NCBI RefSeq assembly: GCF_023898315.1
Contig: NC_064615.1
Location: 731,211,450 to 731,275,449 of the forward strand
Source: Schistocerca nitens
Taxonomy: Eukaryota; Arthropoda; Insecta; Orthoptera; Acrididae
Length of the DNA stretch: 64,000 nucleotides
Reading direction: 5' to 3'
Part shown: positions 24,450 to 35,787 of the stretch, in pieces
Layout of the letters: every line of letters starts with the position of its first letter
Position numbering within the stretch: position 1 is the stretch's first letter
The notes under the pieces: model-generated
The model's input: the letters and a program-made list of their open reading frames with translations, nothing else
The model's database searches: none
Told to the model about the DNA's origin: nothing
Program-made: the position numbers and the translations under genes

Positions 24450-25055
24450 GTATTAAGGGGTAGTCTGACGAGAAAGAGTCAGATGGGAAAATTGTAAGTA
24501 AACTGTTTATTATTTCAAAAGTAATCGCCGTAACTGTTAATACATTTATCCCACTGTAAGACAGGACGGTCAGTTCCTTCATGGAAAAATATGTGCGGTG
24601 GCCTACGTAACCATGATTATACCCAGGCGTACTCCTCTTCGTCCGAAGCAAATCGACGGCCACCAATGTCTCTCTTCAGGGCTCCAAAAATATGGAAATC
24701 GCATGCATAGAGATTGGGATTGCATGGACGACGTGTAAAGGATCCACGTGTTGCCAAGGTTGTTTCGAATACCCTGCAGAAGTTTCGCTATAGAGTCCTC
24801 AAACATCTTCTATGTTGTTGCGATCGCTCCTCATGCAATTTAGATAACCTTGGAGCCCTGAAGAAAGACATTCGTGGCTACACACATGGTTTCGTAGGCA
24901 ACCGTTCACATTCTTCCATGAAGGTATTAACCGTCCTGTCTCATAGTGGCATAAACGTATTACCGGTAACAATTACGGCGATTACATTTGAAATAATAAC
25001 CAGTTTACTTACTTTTTTCCATGTGTCCCGTTTTCACTTGTGTGCCCCCTTATAT
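24450..25055. mobile_element. two mariner 3' ends in inverted (head-to-head) array
   Basis: The - strand of the left half (24452-24700) encodes a decayed mariner transposase C-terminus: FHIFGALKRDIGGRRF, then after a stop FHEGTDRPVLQWDKCI..YGDYF, ending in a terminal-repeat-like 'gtcagactacccctta'. The + strand of the right half (24845-25055) carries the same blocks (GALKKDIRG; FHEGINRPVS.WHKR..NYGDYI) and ends 'cttgtgtgccccctta'. The halves are therefore inverted copies around a centre of about 150 bp. Both lack the catalytic N-terminal two thirds, and both have stops and deletions. The right copy lacks a segment of about 40 bp present in the left. Confidence 0.65.
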
Positions 25056-25420
25056 GGAAGCGAGGTTTGGATAGCAACAAAACAGGACGTACTATGAATC
25101 AAGAGTACGGACAAGTAGGAGGATACACAGGCAAGATAGAAATTTAAATATACAAATAAGGGCTTAATTAGGATTATGTCTCCAAATGATGAAATAGAAT
25201 GATGCAGAAAGAAATGCGAAGAGCACAATAATCATAAGGAGGCTGAGCAAATCAGTAAAAAATAAGTTACAGAAACACAAACTAACAGCAAGAAGAAACA
25301 CGTGGACTCAAAACCGGATGGAAGGAGTGGAACTAAATTCTGTAAGCAGGTATAACATGCAAAGCCTATTAGGTCCAGGATATGATGAATAGGATGGTAA
25401 TTCTCAAAGCAGGCAGAACC
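25056..25420 (+). mobile_element. possible LINE RT C-terminal fragment
   Basis: Immediately after the mariner end, the frame reads YGSEVWIATKQD, matching the usual YG.E.W motif of RTE-like reverse transcriptases. The following A-rich sequence is compatible with a decayed LINE 3' part, but no other motif is clear. Confidence 0.35.
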
Positions 25421-27435
25421 GTTTGATTTTTCACTGATAGCAGACGAAACCATGTAATCTGCGTTACGTCAATCTTTTGGCAGAGTAAAGGTTGTGGCGA
25501 TTTGCTAACAATCACAGCCAAGTTGTGAGAGGCAACTGAAATTCGCGTTCGGCTATTCGTCGTTGTTTCATTTTGCACAATCTGTTTGTTCGGTATCATG
25601 TGCCGAAAGTGTTCCTTTTGCTTCTGACATACGAGCTACTGTGGCGCGGACTTCAGACGTGGGAAAGCAGTCGTGCAGTTAAAGCAGATAAAGTTACACA
25701 TGTGATACGTCACAAATTTTGTAGTGTTTAAACTACGGATGAGATCCAGTACTCATTACTCAGCAGTCCTGAGATAATAGTTCAATAGAAAGCCCACAAT
25801 ATTTTATACTGCAGTGCTGCATCTACCGGCAGCTACTTCGTGACTATTAAAGTAATGAGAGCTCACTGAGTAACAGCTACCGTTTATCGTAGGTTACTTC
25901 CATTTATCACCGAGCAGATGGTAAACTGATTTATTGACTTGGGTCATGAATCTTGTTAAAGGTTTATTGGCGCTACATATGCTGTCTATAATTCTAAACA
26001 AATGAAACGAAAGAATGCATGGAGGTCCAATATTATTTCTCTCTCACATACAAATGTTCATTGTATGAAAATTTTTCGAAGAAGGGGTGCTGCATTCTAA
26101 AATATTATTAGAGAGCTTTAAGTACTAGAACTACTGAGCAATAATAGCAATAGGTAAGCGTAGTCTTGGTTTGAAGTATGACAGCTTAGCTCTCTGCGAC
26201 GAGGTTCTTGAACAAATGCTTCACCTAGTTCATGGCTAGTCAGATTCGTCGCCTCGATCTTTCGGCAACTTCCTCTATCATGAACGTCAGGCGATGTTTC
26301 AGTAGGCCGTTAGGTACTTTCGTTGGCCAGCGTTCTTCTGGGGGTCAATTCACATTTGGGAGGAAAAGTGCCGGTTCGTAGACAGTAAAATCAGAAGAGA
26401 CACTTCCCGCGTACATAGCAGTCGTAGCTACTGTATGGTCTCGAACATAACACGTCTGTACGCAATATCTTCTGCATAATTGCATCGTTTATTTAGTAGT
26501 GAATGAAACGTGCTCGCGTAATCTTGAAGGAAGAAAATGGCTCGTGAAAGGTCGGTCTTTTTTTTCAGCCTCAGTCCGTCACAATTTCTAACCAAACAAT
26601 ACTCGAATAGTTTTCGTTTCAAGGGCAGACAACTCAACAAAATAACTGATGCTTTTCTTGTCAGCACATGCGGCGTCAACAAAAATGTTTGTGTTTGTAG
26701 AACAGACCTCGTTTAATACACGGAGGCCATGAAGAATGTGTTCCAGTAACAGGCTACTTTGCGAGTTATTTCCAGTAACGAAATGTTTTTGTAAATCGTT
26801 CTGGCTATCTGGTTCCTGTGCATTTCGCGATAGGCGTCCAGTTGCTTGATTCGTGGTAGCGGTGCCTTCGGGAAAGAACTGATATTTCTTCGGTAACAAA
26901 ACCGGCAAAATACGCTTTTCTGAAGTTGGTAAGCATTAAGACTACTTCACAAGATTCAGCCGCGTAATAATAATTCTTTGCTTCACCGTTGTATGCAGTT
27001 TTGAAGCAGTACATGAAGGGGACTTACTGTAATAATTTGCTGCGAAAGCGCGCTTTCCAAAGTAGAAAACAGCACGCTGTAACACTAGCTGCCGTCTTTC
27101 ATATTTCCAGACGATGAGCGACTCAGGCGATTCACCTAGCGATCAGAAAAACAAGAGGGGGAAAAAATTGGCTTCCCTCACTCCAGTTCATCACTTTTGT
27201 GTCCATAAAGTTGTTTCATTAAGGATCCCACACTATTGTCGATAACAAAAGAAGTGCAATCCCTGCACTAGTAATGGGAGATTTGTTACTACCTGACTGC
27301 CTCACAGATAAACGTAGCCATCAGCTGTGCCCCATCTTCGGCTTAATAACACGTCGGTATTATGCTGCCACTTACTAGGAGTTCGTTACTGTTCCTCTTT
27401 CGTTACAGACCAGCCAAGGACAATGGTTAAGCTAC
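25421..27435. other. intron, no recognised feature
   Basis: Intronic DNA. A 106-codon - strand ORF (26588-26908) has no recognisable family, start context or splice sites. Confidence 0.4.
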
Positions 27436-27439
27436 GAAG

Positions 27440-27860
27440 TTAGCTTTGTGTTTTCACAGTACTCGAGCAGTTCATTTTTCTTTAATTTCTTATGCTGTCC
27501 TTCTTCCTAATCTTTCTGGAATCGTTTTGTTTTCTCACTTCTTAATTTTTTTTCTATCTTTTGTACCGTCTTCATTTTCTTATTTACGCCATTTTCTTGT
27601 AGTCTTCATGCACTTTCCTAAGCAGGTTGGATTTTCCTTTTAATGTTTAAAAACACTGTGCATTTTTCCTTGTGAGTCTACCAGGACTCATTCGTTGGAT
27701 GTGTCCACCGAGTATTAATCTCTTCCTAATTGCGCATGCAATTTTTTCGTACTTGCTTGTGTACTTGGGTGTTACTTCACTGATTTTTTTCTGTTCTTCT
27801 GTTTCCTGATGCCTTCCTCACAATGTTCTTCGTATATTTTCTGATTTTTTTTCCTTTTCT
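27440..27860 (-). mobile_element. possible decayed LINE, antisense
   Basis: A long T/C-rich + strand stretch with phrases such as 'ggatgtgtccaccgagtatt' resembles antisense LINE 3' regions in composition and wording. No motif survives, so this is a weak call. Confidence 0.25.
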
Positions 27861-29285
27861 TTTACCATTATGTAAATCACAATGAAACAATCAGGCGGTT
27901 AGGGCAACCTATAATCGGGAACTGTTACGTCTTCTTAATTACACTTCCTGCTGAATTATATAAATTTCGAGATTCCCGACAAACCGTAGCTCATGTGTTA
28001 CATGGATTCACATTGTACTGCCGATCACAAGCGGAGTATCTGAAATATTTCACCTTCGAAACTGAAGTACTATGTAGATAACCCTACATATATTTACAAA
28101 CAACATCAGCACCGGAGTTCAGGAAAAGAGCTTTGCCATCAAATAATAAGTTACCGAGTCTACTGATAAGTGAACACTTCATATAAATCTGGGGTAGGTA
28201 AACAGATTTTTGTAAGGTTGGCCACTGCACCGGAGATAATCGTTTTGAAACACATCAGATAACGTCAGATATTTTACACGTAAACGTATAGCGGAATTAC
28301 AATACAGTACACACTCTTTCGCTTAGTCCACAGTGAGAATAGTGGACGCAACTAGAATCCTACGTACTCGCCCAGAGACCGTTAAGTCAGTTAGCGTCTC
28401 CGACAAGCAAAGGAGGGATCACCGGATGGCCAAATACACTCATCAAAGGCGCTGTAGGAAGGCTCGAAATTTAGGAAGGGCCAGTGTGTGCAAGACTAGG
28501 AATTAGAAGCCGCCGCCTCATTTCCCCGTCTGGTACGTAGCGCTGATGTAATAATGTCAACGCCTCCCATTCGACAGCTATCGCGACATTACGAAGTATC
28601 GACGTTGCTATGATGGACATTGCCATGGCTCAGAGAACAAAATAATACTGAGTACCAGTCAACGAACTCGTAACCGAAGTTGGCGGCATCCTCTTCCGGT
28701 ACTCGTTTAGCCTAAAAAGGGACCACACCAACTTCCCATCACCGATTTAATTCATATTGACATCATGTGAACTTCAACACATGTGTACAGGAAAACGCAA
28801 CTCTTACCCATTTCGAGAAAATCGAATTTTACGCGAATTAATGTATTTTGTGTCATCGTGCTACTCGAGAAGTACCTTGCCGAGCAAATGAAGCGATTAG
28901 TTTCAGGAGCGCGAGGTCCATGGGTCGAATTTCCCTGCCTGCACTTCTTTCATTTCCTTCCACATAATTTTTTATGACTGTTCAGGCTGTGTTTATTTAA
29001 TGATACATCTATTACTTTCATAATCTCCATCTTGAAAAGGGGATAAATTTGGACACAACTATCAATCATATCATGTAGACATTTTATTTATGTTATGTAC
29101 CGGAGTGGAAATGACGTGTAACGTATAGAGCACAGTACGAATCAGGATGATACTAACATAGAAACAAGGGGGGACAATGATTTCGATATACAGCACTTAC
29201 AATGAACGGTGAATGTTTGCATATGCATGGTTTTTTCCATGTGTCTGTTGCAAAACAATTTTAGGTTACATTCGGTGCTCATCAT
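27861..29285. other. intron, no recognised feature
   Basis: No ORF, repeat or structured element could be supported. Confidence 0.4.
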
Positions 29286-29289
29286 CACA

Positions 29290-29430
29290 CACTTACGCGC
29301 GTATACATGCTGTTAGAATTACATGGGAATGAAATAAAATGAGTAGCGGAAACAAGATTCGATCCACAGACTTCATGCTTATGAAACAAAGCCCTTACTA
29401 GCCTGGCTGCTGAATCCTTGATTTCTATCG
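29290..29430 (-). mobile_element. possible tRNA-derived SINE fragment
   Basis: The - strand has a box B-like sequence (GGATCGAATC) and, about 40 bp upstream, a box A-like 'ccaggctagtaagggc', the spacing of a tRNA head. No second copy in the window and no target-site duplication seen. Confidence 0.35.
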
Positions 29431-29634
29431 GCCATACGAAGTATACAAGAACTCCTAAAATGTTCGAACTCGCTTTCATCGAAGACGGTTGAGAGTTGTC
29501 TTCCTGTTCATGTATGTCTTAAGTCCTAGACGTTCTCCATACGGCCTATCAATATGAATCAAATCGGTGAGGGGAAGTTAGTTTGGTCCGCTTGTTAGCT
29601 GTTTTCCCAGTTCTGGTTACTTCGTAATAACAAG

Positions 29635-29638
<4 letters not shown>

Positions 29639-29702
<64 letters not shown>
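29639..29702. repeat. (AC)n microsatellite
   Basis: About 31 uninterrupted AC units. Confidence 0.97.
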
Positions 29703-29704
<2 letters not shown>

Positions 29705-29861
29705 TTGTAATGAAGCATTTCACTTAGAAGTAATATTAAGACTGCAAGATCAGCGACTTGTTGGTTCCTTGAATTTAGCCATCACTGATAAACATGAAGA
29801 TACACATTAATGAAAATACCATCGTAAAGGAAGAGAGGGCAAAGGAATCTGAGAGACGCGC

Positions 29862-29897
<36 letters not shown>
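29862..29897. repeat. (ATA)n microsatellite
   Basis: Twelve ATA units, 160 bp after the AC tract. Confidence 0.95.
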
Positions 29898-30039
29898 TCT
29901 GTAGTGCTATGTCGACTTTCAGGGTACAGTTTTGTGAACACCGTTGGTTTTGTTTTAAATAGATGACCGTCCCGTTGCACGTGTAGCGTGTTGGGGTCTG
30001 CCTCCATCCGTTAATTGATGCCTCTGTGTGCACGGCGAA

Positions 30040-30300
30040 ATGCGAGCAGCATTCCGCTTAATGAGAGCCGTTTAGAGGCGGCGACCACGCGCGGGAAACT
30101 GGAGCGGCAATTAAAATTAGTAACCGAAGCTGCCCGCGTCAACAGCGCCGCAGTCACTGACGTCAGACCGCCGCAGGTGCTAGGCTCTTTCTGCCTGCGC
30201 CTGCGCCTGCTCCTGCGCTCCGCTCCGCGGTACCTCTCCTAGCGCGACGCTGCCTCTGGTTACATAAGCTGCTCCAGTGCCTAGTGACGGCGGCGGGGGA
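30040..30300. promoter_or_regulatory. GC-rich block with CRE and E-box, possible promoter
   Basis: GC-rich sequence inside the large intron, with a perfect palindromic cAMP-response element TGACGTCA at 30158-30165, a TGCGCC-type repeat at 30195-30215, and a CACGTG E-box just after at about 30306-30311. An intronic promoter or enhancer is possible; no exon with start codon and donor could be tied to it. Confidence 0.3.
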
Positions 30301-30477
30301 TGGGGGCACGTGTCAATACCGCAGCCCTGATAGCTCGTCTTTGGTCTCTTCTTCTTGCGAAACTAGGACAGAGCCACATTGACGCTCTGTCTACACAAAC
30401 TGCAACCTATGTGCCCCCGTCATGGAAGTTTAAAGTAGTAAAAATATTTTTGTTTTGATCGTGAGGTGAAGACCATA

Positions 30478-30671
30478 AGCCGGCCGAAGTGGCCGTGCGG
30501 TTAAAGGCGCTGCAGTCTGGAACCGCAAGACCGCTACGGTCGCAGGTTCGAATCCTGCCTCGGGCATGGATGTTTGTGATGTCCTTAGGTTGGTTAGGTT
30601 TAACTAGTTCTAAGTTCTAGGGGACTAATGACCTCAGCAGTTGTGTCCCATAGTGCTCAGAGCCATTTTTT
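30478..30671 (+). mobile_element. full-length tRNA-derived SINE family A with target-site duplication
   Basis: A 194-bp element whose head is tRNA-like, with box A (AGTGGCCGTGCGGTTAAAGG) and box B (GGTTCGAATCC) in correct spacing, so it could carry an internal RNA polymerase III promoter. The body has 'ctaggggactaatgacctc' and 'cccatagtgctcagagcca' and ends in a T run. A perfect 11-bp duplication, TGAAGACCATA, flanks it at 30467-30477 and 30672-30682. It has no coding capacity and depends on a LINE for movement. The perfect duplication and intact boxes suggest a fairly young insertion in the host intron. Confidence 0.95.
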
Positions 30672-30682
30672 TGAAGACCATA

Positions 30683-32555
30683 CTACAGTCGTGACAACTG
30701 CATTTTTCGGCGGACATCTAATACGCCTTAGGTCAGCATTTACATACGAAACCACACTCTTCGCGTAAAATTTCCACTGGCATTTCAGTTCCCAAAATCG
30801 CCAAGACTTGGAGAATGATGATTAACGGAATTTGGGGGGTTTAAAGTAAGTTCGATTTCTGATTTACCCAATTACACCCAAACCAGAACTCTCATACTTC
30901 CTGTCGACCGCACAGATTCTTGGCCTGTTCAAGTTGGCGAAAACCATTTTCACATAACTTCATTCGTTCACAAAACACTGTGAGGAACTTGAAAGATACC
31001 TGGAGTCCATAGTATATGATAGAAGGCTTGCTGACTTACGGCGTCGTAGCAAAGTAAAGCGGTCGCGCTGAGCGTTTTAACGGTAAATCCAAAATTTAAA
31101 GAACATCGTTTTTGATACGACTGTATTTTTTAAAGAAAATATTTTTGGTTGTAGTAACTACTTTACTACCAATGGAAACAACCCCAAAAACTTGTCAACA
31201 TCCGTATTACTGAATTACGACCGTTGTAGACATGGTTGTAGCGAAATACCGTGGCTGCTGTACCAATATTCGTAGGTGAACAACATCGGAACAGTGAACT
31301 AAAGCTATGACCGTAACAATACAGGTTGTAAACGCAGTAAGGAACGTTAAGTCCCAAACGAAAATTCTTTTCGTTTTTATTCCATCAATACGTCAAATCG
31401 TATTTTGTGCAGTAAAATTGTACAAAATTTTATAACAAACTTTGTGTTGGGTTCTAGGCTTCTAATTGGAAAAATGGATTAAAGCACTGTTTTTGGAAAT
31501 TAGTCATCACAAAGTTTTCCGCACAGCGCTCCCACCACAGGCTCAGCCTAGGGAGCCTTAGACGTAAAGTCCAGTCTCGAACCAGGGCACTTGTTTCAGT
31601 AGGATTCATCTACGGAATAAGTGAGCAAAATTTATTGACTTCCTCATTAACTGTGCTTTCCTAAACTGGAAGTATCTCTTTTCCTGACAGATCTTGTTTA
31701 CTGTTGGTAAATACGCTCCGTTACGAGAATGGGTGGGGTATTTTTTGACAGTAAGCGGAACGGCAACCTTTCACGTTTTGTAGCTTTGGTCGGTTTGTTC
31801 AGTTAAGCGGATTCCCACACTTCTGTCGATAAATAAAGGACTCCGAAGTTACGGTACAGCTACAAATGAGAGAAACGAATGTTGCCATTAGGTACTAATG
31901 GAAGCCTCTGTTCAACTACACAGTTAAAGTGTGTGATATGCAGCATATATATAACTATGCCTCCCATGCGCGATTTTACCAGAAATGCTCACAGCGCCAC
32001 TTAACACTTTCTAGACTGGTGTCGCTAGTGTCTACTCACAGGTGTGCACTGCACAGACTCGTCTGAATCCTGTCAAAGCAATGGTAGCGCATCCAGATAC
32101 TGTTGTTCGGACTCAGTACTATAATTGACTTCCGTAGACCGTGGATGGTGGCAAGATTGATGATACGCATTCTTCTCGTACGACGCACAGCTGCGCTTAC
32201 CGAGAAACAATCGACGTTGGAGACATGGAAACCTTAATGACTTACGCCAAGAACCTCTGCGTAATGTGAAAATAAAAGCGTTGTGTGCGGTCGGGGTAGC
32301 ACCAATTACTGACATATATTTACACCATTCCGTAGCTTCAGATTGCGATGTGACATGCTTATTTCCCCACGGAACTAATTATACCTAGGGTAATTTCATG
32401 CAGGGCACGGTTAGCTAATACGTCAGACAATATTATGACGGTGTTTTCAACATTAGAAAAAGTGTTTGAGGATGAGCCTATCCAGCATGCACAGACTGCT
32501 GTAGCCAGTTACTGTACTGCCGTCGAGCAAGAGAATCTGAGCTGATCAGTTTGCT
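30683..32555. other. intron, no recognised feature
   Basis: No gene or assignable repeat seen; only short open frames. Confidence 0.4.
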
Positions 32556-32559
32556 CTAC

Positions 32560-33290
32560 TACCGATCTATACCTACATGCATACTCCGTAGCCATCATAC
32601 GGTGTATGGCGGAGGGTACCTTCTAAAACGCAGTCATTCCCTTTTCCATTCCACTAGCAAATAGAGCAAGGAAAAAACTTAGTGTCTGTATTCCTCTGTA
32701 CGAGCCCCTATTTCTTTTATCTTATCTTAGCGGTCCTCAGTCGAAATGGGTACGTTGGCGGCAGGAGAATGGTTCTGAATTCCACTACAAACGCTGGTTC
32801 GCTAAATTTTGTCAGTAGTTTTTCGCAGAAAGAACTTAGTCTTCCATCCAGGGATTTTCAGTTGAGTTCACGAAGCATCTCTGTAATCCTCGAGTGCTGA
32901 TCGAACATACCGATAATAAATCTGGCAGTGGGCCTGTGAAGTTCTTCGATATCTTCTTTCAATCCGAACTGGTGAGGATCCCAAACACTCTAACGCTACT
33001 GAAGAATGGGTCGCACTAGTGTTGCATAAACGGTCTCCTTTGCAGATGAACCATACTTAGCTTAAAATTCTCCCAATAAACCAAAGTCGGCTGCTCGCCT
33101 TCCCTACTACCTTTCTTATCGTGGTTGTTTCATGTCATCTCTCTTTGCAACGTTACGCCTAGATACTCAGTCGACGTAACTATGAAGCAGCATACCACTA
33201 GTGTACATTCGAACATTACCGGCTTGTTCGTCCTACTCACATGGATTAACTAACATTTTTCTACATTTAGAGCAAGCTACCACTTACATT
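32560..33290 (-). mobile_element. non-LTR retrotransposon 3' part, antisense
   Basis: Begins with 'cgtagccatcatacggtgta' and 'tggcggagggtacc', matching 41035-41072 of this window. These are the reverse complement of a LINE 3' end seen widely in insects. The following 650 bp, read on the - strand, would cover the reverse-transcriptase C-terminus, but every frame is interrupted. Confidence 0.5.
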
Positions 33291-33299
33291 CTATATGGA

Positions 33300-35630
33300 T
33301 ACTCTATGCAAGTCATATTGTATCGTCCAACAGTCACTAGACAACGACACTTCGTCACACACTACAGCTTCATCAGAAAAGTCGTTGACTGGGACTCACC
33401 CTATCCTTCAGATCGTTGTTGTAGCTGTCCTACCACACTTCCTCGGGTTCTCTGGACAATACCCATATCCTTGATGGTTTCATTTCGCGTTTCTGCGCAA
33501 GTGCAAGAGAGAGAGAGAGAGAACTAACTACAACTAGTTGCCAGGACCGCCTGTCACACTGGCTGTGGCTGAATGGTTGTGCACTGCGTTTCGGGGTACT
33601 AGTTTCTGCGCAACGCCAGAGATGCTTACCCCATGCGTGGAACATCCCCCATCGCCACAGCCGCTGGCGTAAAGAAAAGTAGCTCAATTTATTTAAACTT
33701 TTCGTCACTAGCTCGGTTAGCGATTTTTCCTAATACGAGTAATATGCAGATCATTAGTTCAACACTTATGCATAGTATACCATCGTTAATTTTATAATAT
33801 GCCATAAATACCCGAAACCTGATTTTAGAGCGTCCTTTCGATAAGAAACGTAATTTTGTCGGTGATTAGTTCAGAAGGTTCGACACGTCTACTTCACCCC
33901 CACCCTCCTCCCACCATCCACCCTCACCTCACCACCTATATTCCTTATTTTATATAATGTTGGCGTCAGATTTCTCACTCTTAAGTCATTTCAGCTACTC
34001 TGTTAGACTTAACGCTATAACATAATACGCAAAGCCAATTTTCTGCTGAGTGCTAATAAAGTAGATTTTCCGCTTAGGTGAGTGAACTCCCGTCTGGTTC
34101 TGACAACCAGAGGTGACATCGGTCTTCAGGTGCGTTTACACCTGTGCACCTTGTGGCTAGTCGCCGTGCACCTGTGGCTTGCCCACAGGGAAGCAGAGGC
34201 GCCCAGTGTGAACACAGCTGTAAATGCAATCCACACGCACGCTCATATTGAGGAAGAGGCATGCACATCAACGCGTGCCACTACTTGCATGTAGCGCAAG
34301 CACAGTTGCATGGCGATTAGCCGCAAGACGCACCTTAAGAGCATTTCTGAGACAGATCAGAATTTCAGCTGAAATTAAATACGCCAGACGAGTCCTAAAT
34401 GCGTTGTGGCGTTTCATTCATGTATTAACTGTTATTTTTGATCTTCATGCTCATTTTTAAAGTTGGGTTCATATGCAACAGTGTGACTGTAAGACCAGTT
34501 TACCATGTGAAACCACTTCACCAAAGCCAGTTATTGTTTTCACTCGAAGAAGGTGGTAAACTATCTACAGTAAATCTTTCGTGGTTCCCTAATGGAAGAA
34601 AATGTAAAAATTTCAGTGTGTGATATGTTGTAGCCTCTTGATGTCGGTAGCGTCATGGGTCCTGCTTCTCCCTACGCCTGCTCAATTCCGAGCGCTATAA
34701 AAACAGGCGATTTGCTGTAGGATTACTCATTCCTGAAACGTTATACCCTTCCTTCGCTCACAGAACTATTCCTTCAGGATTTACAGAAGTACGCTATTGC
34801 ACGTTATGCTATAGTACAGTGCACCGTAGTGAAGAGACCGGAAGAGACCGACGAATGCCACGCGACGCAGCTCGAGTGCTTTGCGCGTGGTGCTCAGTGC
34901 CAATGCATGTTTGACTGCATGTCGTACTTGAAGCAGACGAAAATGTACGAAGGTTACGGCCGGACAGTTCGAGGCTGACAACTTAACGCGCCGCTTGGTA
35001 TGATGGGAGGCGTTTTAATCTGTCAGCGGACGCAGACGGCAGCAAGTAGCATGCGTGCTTACTGGCGGCTGGTGGCTGGGGGTTTGTTGTGAGAGTGCGG
35101 GCGGCCATCCGTCAATAGTGACAGCCAGCCGCGGCCTCGCCGGCCCTCCTACAAATAATGGCACGTGTCCGCGCCGAGCGCCGGAATCTCTTTCCGCTGA
35201 CCAGAGATCTTTACAGGCTGATCATTAGCTTTCTGCTGTTCCCCTTAAACAAGCTGATACTTGTTCCGTCCCTTATGTTAGGAAACATTCAGACTAGAGA
35301 TAAACACGGAGAGGAATTTCACCTTATGCAAGACACCTTTATAGGTCTTCGCCCAGACATGTTTCAGCACTCCTTATACTGTTTTCAGTAGGTTAATTCG
35401 TGTATTTTCCTTCTGAAAAATTGCTGTTACATGTTATCGAACTTCCCCGAATGGGGGACTCCGGCTCACAACGCCGTACGCTCATTTCCATTTTTTTCCC
35501 TTTGTTTAACGCAACTTTTTGTACAGAATATATACATTTGTAAAACCAGTGACTGTTGTCAAATATTTTGCATTGGTTTGCATGCAGTACAGTCAACGTG
35601 TATCACAGAGTAGAGGCAGTGGATGTCGTT
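33300..35630. other. intron, no recognised gene
   Basis: A short (GA)n tract is at 33508-33523. At 34125-34200 there are two nearby 'gtgcacct.gtggct' phrases. A GC-rich patch at 35020-35170 has small open frames. None of these supports a gene. Confidence 0.4.
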
Positions 35631-35632
35631 TA

Positions 35633-35659
35633 CACTCCTGGAAATTGAAATAAGAACAC
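35633..35659 (+). repeat. left terminal inverted repeat
   Basis: 27-bp repeat; differs from the right copy at two positions. Preceded by TA. Confidence 0.93.
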
Positions 35660-35787
35660 CGTGAATTCATTGTCCCAGGAAGGGGAAACTTTATTGACAC
35701 ATTCCTGGGGTCAGATACATCACATGATCACACTGACAGAACCACAGGCACATAGACACAGGCAACAGAGCATGCACAATGTCGGCA

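Noticed and set aside
28875..28945. tRNA-like SINE head with GGTCGAATTTCC
   Set aside because: No good box A, no body and no second copy; too weak to list.
30485..30567. Functional tRNA gene
   Set aside because: Boxes A and B are present, but the sequence continues into a SINE body with a target-site duplication, so it is a retroelement.
33508..33523. CRISPR-like or regulatory repeat
   Set aside because: Just a short (GA)n tract; no spaced direct repeats of CRISPR type were seen anywhere in the window.
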